Of a DNA stretch of 34,336 nucleotides, positions 16,333-23,745 are shown piece after piece. The stretch's first letter is position 1. Each line of letters opens with the position of its first letter. Below the pieces are notes generated by a model. It worked only from the letters and a program-made list of their open reading frames with translations, did not search any database and had not been told where the DNA came from. Location of the stretch: NCBI GenBank assembly GCA_022508745.1, contig JAFLUP010000021.1, positions 1 through 34,336 of the forward strand, in the 5' to 3' direction. This DNA is from Oscillospiraceae bacterium (GTDB taxonomy: Bacteria; Bacillota; Clostridia; Oscillospirales; CAG-382). Position numbers and translations under genes: made by a program.

Positions 16333-16984
16333 GCCCATCGCGGTCATCCGCACCCCCTTCCCGACGAAGTTCGGCATCCCTCGGCAGAGCGGACTGGTGG
16401 AGAGCGCCACGTCCCGCATCCTCTTCGAGGAGCCTTACCGCAAGCCGGAAGCGCTGCGGGGGCTGGAGGGGTACTCTCACCTGTGGCTGCTGTGGCTGTT
16501 CTCCGCGTCTGTACGGGAGGGATGGTCTCCGACGGTGCGTCCGCCCCGATTGGGCGGGAATACGCGGATGGGGGTCTTTGCGACCCGTTCTCCCTTCCGC
16601 CCGAATCCCATCGGGCTATCCTGCGTGCGCCTGCTGCGCATCGAGGGGTGCGAGCTGGTGGTAGCGGGCGCGGACCTGATGGACGGCACGCCCATTCTGG
16701 ACATCAAGCCCTACCTGCCCTTTACCGACGCCCGCCCGGACGCAACCGGCGGTTTTGCGGATGCGGTGCGGGAAAATACGCTGACGGTGGAGTTCCCGCC
16801 GGAATTGGCGGAAAAGCTGCCCGCTGACCTCCGCGAATCGTTGACCGAACTGCTGGCGGAGGACCCGCGTCCCCACTATCAGGACGACCCGGAACGGGTC
16901 TACGGGTTCCCCTTTGCGGGGTACGAGGTGCGGTTTTGCGTGCGGGATGGCGTATTGACCGTCCTTTCGGTTGAAAACATATGA
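16316..16984 (+). CDS. trmO: TsaA/TrmO-family tRNA (N6-threonylcarbamoyladenosine37-N6) methyltransferase
   Basis: PIAVIRTPFPTKFGIPRQSGLV, LEGYSHLWLLWLF, GVFATRSPFRPNPIGLSCVRL, DGTPILDIKPYLPF. Confidence 0.93.
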   Translation: MELVCKPIAVIRTPFPTKFGIPRQSGLVESATSRILFEEPYRKPEALRGLEGYSHLWLLWLFSASVREGWSPTVRPPRLGGNTRMGVFATRSPFRPNPIGLSCVRLLRIEGCELVVAGADLMDGTPILDIKPYLPFTDARPDATGGFADAVRENTLTVEFPPELAEKLPADLRESLTELLAEDPRPHYQDDPERVYGFPFAGYEVRFCVRDGVLTVLSVENI

Positions 16985-17009
16985 AAACAGGGCTTCACAG
17001 CCCTGTTTT
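16984..17009. terminator. Bidirectional terminator between trmO and the convergent small gene
   Basis: AAAACAGGGCTtcacAGCCCTGTTTT, followed by GCTTTT on the plus strand. Confidence 0.85.
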
Positions 17010-17013
17010 GCTT

Positions 17014-17310
17014 TTATTCGTCGGTTTTGTCCGCAGGCGTATCTTCCGGCTCCTTTGGCTGGTTGAAGGAGGCGATGATGCGCCTTCTGCGTCTGTTGAG
17101 CACATAGTACACCGGCAGCATCGCCAGCCCGCCGAACAGGATGAGCAGCGAAATCACCTGAAAGACCTTCTCCACCGGGGTGAGCTGGGTTTTATCGTCC
17201 GCGGATCCGGCGGAATCCGCAGATCCCTCCGCTAACGCGTGAAGGGGGAGCAACACCGTGCAGAGAGAAATGCACAGCAGGAGCAAGATACAGAGGCGAA
17301 ACTTCTTCAT
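17014..17310 (-). CDS. Small secreted/membrane protein, signal peptide plus one TM
   Basis: 98 aa MKKFRLCILLLLCISLCTVLLPLHALAEGSADS...VFQVISLLILFGGLAMLPVYYVLNRRRRRIIASFNQ; own promoter upstream. The 584-aa ORF in this frame runs through galT antisense. Confidence 0.8.
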   Translation of the reverse strand: MKKFRLCILLLLCISLCTVLLPLHALAEGSADSAGSADDKTQLTPVEKVFQVISLLILFGGLAMLPVYYVLNRRRRRIIASFNQPKEPEDTPADKTDE

Positions 17311-17346
17311 GGCGAAAAGCCCTTTCTTTTTGTCGTCCTTTGTTCC

Positions 17347-17411
17347 AGTATAAAACATTTTTTTGAATTTGTCAAACCGTTCTTGACGAACCGAAAAAAA
17401 AACGCTATACT
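17347..17411. promoter_or_regulatory. Back-to-back divergent promoters for the 98-aa protein (-) and galT (+)
   Basis: Minus: TTGACA (17370-17375), 17 bp, TATACT (17347-17352). Plus: TTGACG (17383-17388), 17 bp, TATACT (17406-17411). Confidence 0.85.
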
Positions 17412-17445
17412 GATACGGGAAAAGTCGAAAAAGAGGAATTTTGTC

Positions 17446-18954
17446 ATGGGAAATGTATGCTTTCCGCTGATCGAGGCACTGGTCGATTATGCGGAGAAAA
17501 CCGGTCTTGCAGATAAGCGGGATCGGATCTACTACACCAACCGGCTGTTGGAATTGTTGAAAATGGATTCCTACGAACCGGTTTCGCCGGAGGAAATCCC
17601 GCAGGATCTCTCCCTCCAGACCTTGCTGGACCGTTTGTGCGACTATGCGGCGGACGCGGGGATCATCGGGGAGGGGATCACCGAGCGGGACCTGTTCGAT
17701 ACCCGCGTCATGGCGCTGTTCACGCCGCTCCCCTCCGCCGTGCAGGATCGCTTTGCGGCGGACTACCGAAAAAGCCCGGAGGCGGCTACCGACGGGTTTT
17801 ATCGCCTTTCCCGGGACTGCAACTACATCCGTACCGAACGGGTGGCGAAGGATCTGCGCTGGGAATACGCCGGCAAGTACGGCGTACTGGACATCACCAT
17901 CAACCTTTCCAAGCCGGAAAAGGATCCGAAAGCCATCGCCGCGGCGCTGCAATCCAAGGCGTCCTCCTACCCGCGCTGTCAGCTCTGCGCGGAAAACGTG
18001 GGGTACGCCGGCCGGCTGGACCATCCCGCGCGGCAGAATTTGCGGGTGATCCCGCTGACGCTCGCCGGGGAGCAGTGGTGGTTCCAGTATTCCCCCTATG
18101 TGTACTATCCTGAGCACTGCATCGTTCTCAACGACGAGCATACCCCCATGCAGATCACGCCCCGGACGTTTGAGCGGCTGCTGGATTTCGTTACGCTGTT
18201 TCCCCATTATTTCATCGGCTCCAACGCGGATCTGCCCATTGTGGGCGGGTCCATTCTGACCCACGACCACTTCCAGGGCGGGCATTACACCTTCGCCATG
18301 GAGCGTGCAACGGTCGCGGAGCGCTATTCGCTGCGTTCCTTCCCGGAGGTGCGCGTGGAGCGGCTGCACTGGCCGCTGACCGTCCTCCGGCTGACCGGGG
18401 AGAGGGAACAGGTTTCTGCTCTGGCGAATCTGGTGCTGGAGACATGGCGGAACTACACGGACGAAGCCGCCTGCGTGTTTGCGGAGACGGAGACGGGCAG
18501 GCACAATACCGTCACCCCTATCGCCAGACGACAGGGGGAGCTGTACCAGCTGGATCTGGTGCTGCGCAACAATCTTACCACGCCGGAGCATCCTGCAGGG
18601 CTGTACCATCCCCACGCGGAAAAGCACCACATCAAGAAGGAAAACATCGGGCTGATCGAGGTCATGGGTCTGGCGGTACTGCCCGCCCGGCTGAAAGCCG
18701 AGCTTGCCGAGCTTGCGGATCGCTTCCGCGCCGGGCTTCCCATGGATACGCCGGGCACCGCGTCCCATGCGGAATGGTTCGAGGGCGTCTGCGCTTCCCG
18801 TCCGGTGACGACGGAAACGGTGGAGGCCGTCCTTGCCGAGGAGGTAGGACGGGTGTTTGAAGCCGTTCTGGAGGATGCGGGGGTCTACCGCCCGGACGCG
18901 AAGGGAGCAGCCGACTTCCGCCGCTTCGTGGAGGCGCTGGAAAGCCGTTCCTGA
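17446..18954 (+). CDS. galT: Galactose-1-phosphate uridylyltransferase (long Firmicutes type)
   Basis: MGNVCFPLIEALVDYAEKTGLADKRDRIYYTNRLLELL...; GSNADLPIVGGSILTHDHFQGGHYTFAME. Confidence 0.95.
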   Translation: MGNVCFPLIEALVDYAEKTGLADKRDRIYYTNRLLELLKMDSYEPVSPEEIPQDLSLQTLLDRLCDYAADAGIIGEGITERDLFDTRVMALFTPLPSAVQDRFAADYRKSPEAATDGFYRLSRDCNYIRTERVAKDLRWEYAGKYGVLDITINLSKPEKDPKAIAAALQSKASSYPRCQLCAENVGYAGRLDHPARQNLRVIPLTLAGEQWWFQYSPYVYYPEHCIVLNDEHTPMQITPRTFERLLDFVTLFPHYFIGSNADLPIVGGSILTHDHFQGGHYTFAMERATVAERYSLRSFPEVRVERLHWPLTVLRLTGEREQVSALANLVLETWRNYTDEAACVFAETETGRHNTVTPIARRQGELYQLDLVLRNNLTTPEHPAGLYHPHAEKHHIKKENIGLIEVMGLAVLPARLKAELAELADRFRAGLPMDTPGTASHAEWFEGVCASRPVTTETVEAVLAEEVGRVFEAVLEDAGVYRPDAKGAADFRRFVEALESRS

Positions 18955-19334
18955 CCGTCACTCCGCGCCAGCAGATCTCCCAGCGCGAGGATCGGCAGGG
19001 TCAGGAAGAACCAGACGGCGGAAAAGGGCAGGCACACCTGTCCGAATAGATTGAGGGGCACGCCGGAATAATCCCAGATCTGCAGATGCAGGTACAGGTT
19101 GACGAAACTGCCCGCGAAAAACTCCACGGCGGTGATGATTGCGCTGCCGATGGCGCAGCGGACGTACCAGCCGGTGTTGCGCGCCCTTCCCGCGCAGCAG
19201 ATCCCATAGATCATCGCGGCGGAAAGTCCGCCGGCAAAGAACATGGAAATGTGGGAATACCCCCGGTACAGCAGCTCCAACAGGAAGTAGATACATCCGC
19301 CGGTGCCGAACATCCAAAGCCATTTTCCAAACAT
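18885..19334 (-). CDS. Putative ABC-transporter type IV / CmpB-like membrane protein
   Basis: GYSHISMFFAGGLSAAMIYGI...IITAVEFFAGSFVNLYLHLQIWDYSGVPLNLFGQVCLPFSAVWFFLTL. Start may be 19313; 3' end overlaps galT antisense. Confidence 0.75.
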   Translation of the reverse strand: MFGKWLWMFGTGGCIYFLLELLYRGYSHISMFFAGGLSAAMIYGICCAGRARNTGWYVRCAIGSAIITAVEFFAGSFVNLYLHLQIWDYSGVPLNLFGQVCLPFSAVWFFLTLPILALGDLLARSDGQERLSSASTKRRKSAAPFASGR

Positions 19335-19368
19335 AAAACCACCTCGACGATTCGGTCGAGGTGGTTTT
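19335..19368 (-). terminator. 14-bp perfect hairpin, likely terminator of the SLOG-type gene
   Basis: AAAACCACCTCGAC (19335-19348) / GTCGAGGTGGTTTT (19355-19368). Confidence 0.75.
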
Positions 19369-19419
19369 CGTCACTCTCGCCGTTTGATCACGCTTTAGTG
19401 TTTACCGGCGCGGGTGACT

Positions 19420-19788
19420 TTATTCTTTTTTTGTGCTGTCTTCCGGGATATATAACCGTACGGGGACTCCACGCTCGCGGGCGTATTCCACCGTGAACGC
19501 CGTGCCGGGGGAGCTTCCGTCCCAGAGCGCCACCACCAGATCGGCACATTCCACGATCTGCCGGTTGCGGAACAGGGGAGCCCTCCTGCCGTACAGCGCA
19601 TAATTGGGGCGGATCACGCGGATGGGCAACCCGTGCCGTTTGGCGTATTCCTCCGCCAGCGTATCCACCCCGGGGGCGCCCCCGGAGATGAGCATGGCGG
19701 TCTCCGCCGGCAGATAGCGGGCAAGATCCGCCTGCGTGATCCCGCGGGAACCGATCACGGCGACGTGCAGCGACTGTTGTTCGGGCAT
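19420..19788 (-). CDS. SLOG-fold (DUF2493/YpsA-related) protein
   Basis: HVAVIGSRGIT...AMLISGGAPGVDTLAEEYAKRHGLPIRVIRPNY...RNRQIVECADLVVALWDGSSPGTAFTVEYARERG. Confidence 0.8.
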   Translation of the reverse strand: MPEQQSLHVAVIGSRGITQADLARYLPAETAMLISGGAPGVDTLAEEYAKRHGLPIRVIRPNYALYGRRAPLFRNRQIVECADLVVALWDGSSPGTAFTVEYARERGVPVRLYIPEDSTKKE

Positions 19789-19884
19789 GGCCTCGCCCCC
19801 TTTCTGTGTCATTCATTATAGAGGTCCCTGTCTGTTTTGTCAACAAAAATTTGTCGAAGGGCAAAAAATTGATGAAAAAGAGGA

Positions 19885-19913
19885 TTGATTTTCCCCGCCG
19901 GGTTTGCTATACT
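19885..19913 (+). promoter_or_regulatory. Promoter of the apgM-like gene
   Basis: TTGATT 19885-19890, 17 bp, TATACT 19908-19913. Confidence 0.65.
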
Positions 19914-19942
19914 GAAAGACAGTGAAAGGAAGTTGATGCTGC

Positions 19943-21163
19943 ATGAAATACATCATTCTGGTCGGGGACGGCATGGCGGATCTCCCTCTGCGGGAGCTTG
20001 AGGGCAGAACGCCGCTTTCCGCTGCCCGCAAGCCCGGGATGGATTATATCGCCTCCAAGGGGATCAACGGGCGCGTCCATACGGTCCCGGAGGGGATGGT
20101 GCCGGAAAGTGATACCGCCAACCTGGCGATCATGGGTTACGACCCCCGCCAGTATTCCAAAGGGCGCTCCCCGCTGGAAGCGGCAAGCATCGGCATCCGT
20201 ATGCAGCCGGACGAGACGGCCATCCGTGCCAACATCGTCACCCTTACCGAGGAGCAGGAAAGCTACGAGGATCGGCTGATGGTGGACCATTCCTCCGGCG
20301 AGATCACCACCGAGGAAGCGGACTTACTTATCCGCGATGTGCAAAGCAAATTTGGGGATGACGTCCGGACGTTCTACACTGGCGTCAGCTACCGGCACTG
20401 CCTGATCTGGAAGGATTGCCCGCCTTTCACCGATTTTTCCCGTCCCCACGATATCATCGGCAAACGCATCGGCGACTATCGCCCCCAGAGCGCGTCCTCC
20501 CGCCCCATGTGGGAGCTGCAGCGCGCGTCTTATGACTTTTTGAACGGACATCCCATCAATCTCGCCCGGGCGAACGCCGGGAAGAACAAGGCAAACTCTC
20601 TTTGGCTCTGGAGCCCGGGGAAGAAACCGTCGCTGCCGGAGTTTTCGGCTCTGACGGGTCTGAAGGGCAGCGTGGTGTGCGCGGTGGACCTGATCAAGGG
20701 GATCGGTCTCTGCGCGGGGCTGAACGTCCCTTCTGTGCCCGGCGCCACCGGCACGCTGGATACCAATTACCGCGGTAAGATGGAAGCCGCTCTCCGGGAA
20801 CTGGAGGCCGGAGCGGATTTCGTCTACCTCCATGTGGAAGCGCCGGATGAATGTGGGCATCAGGGCAGCTATACCGATAAGATCGAGTCGATCCGGCGCA
20901 TCGACAGCGAGATCCTTTGTCCGCTGCTCAGGCAGCTTCACCGGAGCGGAGAGCCCTTCCGTTTGCTGCTGCTGCCGGATCATCCTACGCCCGTTTATGC
21001 CCGCACCCATACCCGCGACGCGGTGCCCTTCGTGCTGTACGATTCGGCGGCGGAGCGGGACAGCGGGATCACCTGCTACTGCGAACAGAGCGGCTTTGAC
21101 GGCGGCGTGTTCCTGCACAAGGGGGAGGATTTGCTCCGCCTGCTGCTGGGGAGGCCGGTATGA
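19943..21163 (+). CDS. apgM: Cofactor-independent phosphoglycerate mutase, archaeal (ApgM) type; bacterial homologues also proposed as homoserine kinases
   Basis: MKYIILVGDGMADLPLRELEGRTPLSAARKPGMDYIASKG...ESDTANLAIMGYDP...HVEAPDECGHQG...LLLLPDHPTP. Confidence 0.88.
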   Translation: MKYIILVGDGMADLPLRELEGRTPLSAARKPGMDYIASKGINGRVHTVPEGMVPESDTANLAIMGYDPRQYSKGRSPLEAASIGIRMQPDETAIRANIVTLTEEQESYEDRLMVDHSSGEITTEEADLLIRDVQSKFGDDVRTFYTGVSYRHCLIWKDCPPFTDFSRPHDIIGKRIGDYRPQSASSRPMWELQRASYDFLNGHPINLARANAGKNKANSLWLWSPGKKPSLPEFSALTGLKGSVVCAVDLIKGIGLCAGLNVPSVPGATGTLDTNYRGKMEAALRELEAGADFVYLHVEAPDECGHQGSYTDKIESIRRIDSEILCPLLRQLHRSGEPFRLLLLPDHPTPVYARTHTRDAVPFVLYDSAAERDSGITCYCEQSGFDGGVFLHKGEDLLRLLLGRPV

Positions 21164-21714
21164 AGGGGTACCTGACCGCGCGGGGAAAGATCGTCCTTTC
21201 CGATTACCGCGAATACATGAATTTCAACCTGTTCCGGGGGAAGTTCTCCCGTCTGATCCGCGGCTTTGTGATATTCGCCGTGGTGCTTGCCTGCCTGCTG
21301 GTTCTGCTTGCGGGACTCCAGATGCAAAGCACCCTGCTGGTGCTTGCCGCCGGCATCGCGCTGCTGTGCTTCTGTATGTTCTTCTATCTGCTGCGCCGGA
21401 CGGTCAAGCAGACCTGTCTCAAAAGAAAACCGTTCCTTTACGCGACGCACGAGGTGCATTGCGGCGGGAACGGGCTGATCTATTCGATTTTGTACGATCC
21501 GGAGCACAACCCCCAGAAATTGCCGGACAGCCAGCAGGATCACCTGTACGAATCCTTCTTCCGGGTCTATGAGACCGGCGGCTTCTTCTACTTTTACCCG
21601 GATAAGAAATCCGCCATCATCCTCCCGAAGCGCAACATGACGCTGCAGGACGGACAGCGCTTGCGCACCTTGCTGCAAAAGGAACTGGGGGATCGGTTCG
21701 TTCGCTGCATATAG
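21160..21714 (+). CDS. YcxB-like membrane protein
   Basis: ATGA overlap with apgM-like gene; two TM helices then soluble domain ...ESFFRVYETGGFFYFYPDKKSAIILPKRNMTLQDGQRLRTLLQKELG. Confidence 0.65.
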   Translation: MKGYLTARGKIVLSDYREYMNFNLFRGKFSRLIRGFVIFAVVLACLLVLLAGLQMQSTLLVLAAGIALLCFCMFFYLLRRTVKQTCLKRKPFLYATHEVHCGGNGLIYSILYDPEHNPQKLPDSQQDHLYESFFRVYETGGFFYFYPDKKSAIILPKRNMTLQDGQRLRTLLQKELGDRFVRCI

Positions 21715-21718
21715 GGGT

Positions 21719-22390
21719 TCAAGTTCGGAGCAACCGGTCGATCTCCGCAAGCAGCGCATCCTCGTCGGAGGAGTTCATTCCCCGGGCAAGCAGCCCGGTA
21801 CGGCGCTTTTCCGCTTGCGAACGGGTCTTTTCCGCGTAGGAACGGAACGCGTCCGTTTGCGGGCGCTTCTGCCCGAGGAATAGATCCGCGTAGCAGTAAG
21901 CGGTCTTTTCCCCCGTAAAATCCGCGGCGAGGATGGCGTAAGGCTTCCCTCGCTCGCAGGTGAAGCGTTCCTCGCGGATGGCGTATCCGTTTTCCCAAAG
22001 GAAGCGCCGCAGGTCGTCCTGCGCGGTCATGGGCTGCAGCAGGAAGCGGCAATCCGGGTGCGGTCCGTAGCGGCGGAGGATCTCTGCGATCAGCTCGCCG
22101 CCCATCCCGCAGATGCAGGCGCAGTCGAAGGCATAGTCCCCCAGTGCGTCGAACCCGTCAGACAGGCGAAAGTCGATGTTTCCGACGCCGGCGGAAGCGG
22201 CGTTCGCCCTACCGTGCTCCAGCGGACCCTCCCGCAGGTCGGAGGCGACGGCGAAGGCGGCGTCCCCGTTCTTCACCGCCCGTACGGCGATAAACGCGTG
22301 GTCCGAACCGATGTCCGCAAGGCAGCGGAAGGGGCTGTATGTATGGATCATTTCCGCCACCAGTTCTAAACGGTTTCCGAGGGATCTCAT
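21719..22390 (-). CDS. trmK: tRNA (adenine22-N1)-methyltransferase, TrmK family
   Basis: MRSLGNRLELVAEMIHTYSPFRCLADIGSDHAFIAVRAVKNG...CICGMGGELIAEIL...FLLQPMTAQDDLRRFLWENGYAI; SD GGAGGAAA. The ORF-track N-extension is not coding. Confidence 0.92.
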   Translation of the reverse strand: MRSLGNRLELVAEMIHTYSPFRCLADIGSDHAFIAVRAVKNGDAAFAVASDLREGPLEHGRANAASAGVGNIDFRLSDGFDALGDYAFDCACICGMGGELIAEILRRYGPHPDCRFLLQPMTAQDDLRRFLWENGYAIREERFTCERGKPYAILAADFTGEKTAYCYADLFLGQKRPQTDAFRSYAEKTRSQAEKRRTGLLARGMNSSDEDALLAEIDRLLRT

Positions 22391-22428
22391 GTGGGTTTCC
22401 TCCGTGTAAACAGATATAGGAAGCCGAC

Positions 22429-22457
22429 GTATGCGGGGGTCGAAGCCCCCTGCACAC
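22429..22457. other. GC-rich hairpin upstream of trmK
   Basis: GTATGCGGGGGtcgaagCCCCCtGCACAC; stem with one bulge and one wobble pair. Confidence 0.5.
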
Positions 22458-22479
22458 ATACCGGCGAGTAGAGAAGGGG

Positions 22480-22665
22480 TTAGCCTTCCAGTTTGTCCTC
22501 CAGACATTTGAACGCCCTTTTTGCCTTTTTCTTCAGGCTGCAGGCGCATGAACACTTGTTGACCGCCATGTTGGCCACCAGAACGCCAACGGCGACGCCC
22601 ATCGCGACGCCGACCATATTGCAGACCAGGCGGTGCTTCGCGATCATTTTTTTCATGCAAAACAT
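22480..22665 (-). CDS. Small cysteine-containing TM protein
   Basis: MFCMKKMIAKHRLVCNMVGVAMGVAVGVLVANMAVNKCSCACSLKKKAKRAFKCLEDKLEG; AAAGGA upstream; start could also be 22677. Confidence 0.6.
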   Translation of the reverse strand: MFCMKKMIAKHRLVCNMVGVAMGVAVGVLVANMAVNKCSCACSLKKKAKRAFKCLEDKLEG

Positions 22666-22833
22666 CGGTGTGACCATTCCTTTCTTGAAAGTGCATTGTC
22701 AAGAATAGTTTTGGCCCCTGTGAATGGAAATATACTACCATAAAAATCTCTTGCACGCAACCTTTTTCTGGAAAAAACAGTGCAAAAAGGGGAAGTTTCT
22801 CCGAAAAAACAAGGAAAACTTTCAAAAAAAGTG

Positions 22834-22862
22834 TTGACAAATCGTTTCGAGACGGCTATAAT
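22834..22862 (+). promoter_or_regulatory. yceD-rpmF promoter
   Basis: TTGACA 22834-22839, 17 bp, TATAAT 22857-22862. Confidence 0.88.
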
Positions 22863-22928
22863 GGAATGTACTTGCGCGGTAACGTGCGTGCAGGAAAGTG
22901 AAACGAAACAGGGAAGGGATGTTTGCCG

Positions 22929-23444
22929 ATGGTGCTGGATCTGCGGGAGCTGATCGCAGGCGCGGTGAAGGAAGTTCCCTTTGCTTACGAACAAGCGCTG
23001 GAAGGCGCCGGGGCAAAAACGCTTTCCGACGATCTGCAATCAGGCGTTTTACAGGCGTCCGGCAAGGCGGAAAATCACGCCGGCTATTCCCAGTTGAAGG
23101 GCGAAATCCTGTTGGAAGGTATCTTCCGGTGCGGCCGCTGCTGCAAAACGTTTCCCAGAACCCTCCGGTTCCCCATGGCGTATCCTTTGGCGGAAACCCT
23201 TGCGGGGGAGGATATGGAGGAATACCTCCTGCTGGAAGACGGGCAGTTGGATCTTTCCGACGTGGTAAACAGCCAGCTCCTGCTGGAACTGCCGTATCGG
23301 TTCCTGTGCAAGGAGGATTGCAAAGGGCTTTGCCCCAAGTGCGGGTGTGACCGGAACGTGGATTCCTGCCAATGCGATCTGCGGGAAAAGGATCCCCGTT
23401 GGGCGGTTCTGAACGGCTTTTTTGACGAAGAAGAAACAACTTGA
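22929..23444 (+). CDS. yceD: YceD/DUF177-family protein
   Basis: MVLDLRELIAG...FRCGRCCKTFPRTLRFPMAYPLAE...LCPKCGCDRNVDSCQCDLREKDPRWAVLNGFF; directly upstream of rpmF. Confidence 0.9.
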   Translation: MVLDLRELIAGAVKEVPFAYEQALEGAGAKTLSDDLQSGVLQASGKAENHAGYSQLKGEILLEGIFRCGRCCKTFPRTLRFPMAYPLAETLAGEDMEEYLLLEDGQLDLSDVVNSQLLLELPYRFLCKEDCKGLCPKCGCDRNVDSCQCDLREKDPRWAVLNGFFDEEETT

Positions 23445-23468
23445 TCATACAGAAGGAGGTTCATTGAG

Positions 23469-23660
23469 ATGGCAGTCCCGAAGAGAAAAGTCTCGAAAGC
23501 GAGACGCGATAAGCGGCGTTCCAATGTCTGGAAGCTGGAGCTTCCCGGCATGCTGAAGTGCCCGAAGTGCGGTGCGTACAACCTTTCCCACCGCGTCTGC
23601 AAGTCCTGCGGCTACTATCGTCGTAGAGAGGTCTTGAAGATCGAGGAAGAAAAGGCGTAA
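23469..23660 (+). CDS. rpmF: 50S ribosomal protein L32
   Basis: [56 protein letters not shown]. Confidence 0.97.
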   Translation: MAVPKRKVSKARRDKRRSNVWKLELPGMLKCPKCGAYNLSHRVCKSCGYYRRREVLKIEEEKA

Positions 23661-23745
23661 AGAAAAGCGTGTTGCTCAGCTTCTCAACGGCACAGAGCGG
23701 CACGCCTTTTTCATGGAGATAAAACGGCAAAAGGAGGTCAACACG

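Noticed and set aside
15448-16419. 323-aa minus-strand ORF
   Set aside because: Antisense to mscS, which has conserved MscS motifs and its own promoter.
17014-18768. 584-aa minus-strand ORF
   Set aside because: Only the last 98 codons (from ATG 17310) form a real gene; the rest is antisense to galT and crosses both promoters.
19420-19788. Defence-system call for the SLOG protein
   Set aside because: No effector, nuclease, TIR or cyclase gene adjacent; fold alone is insufficient.
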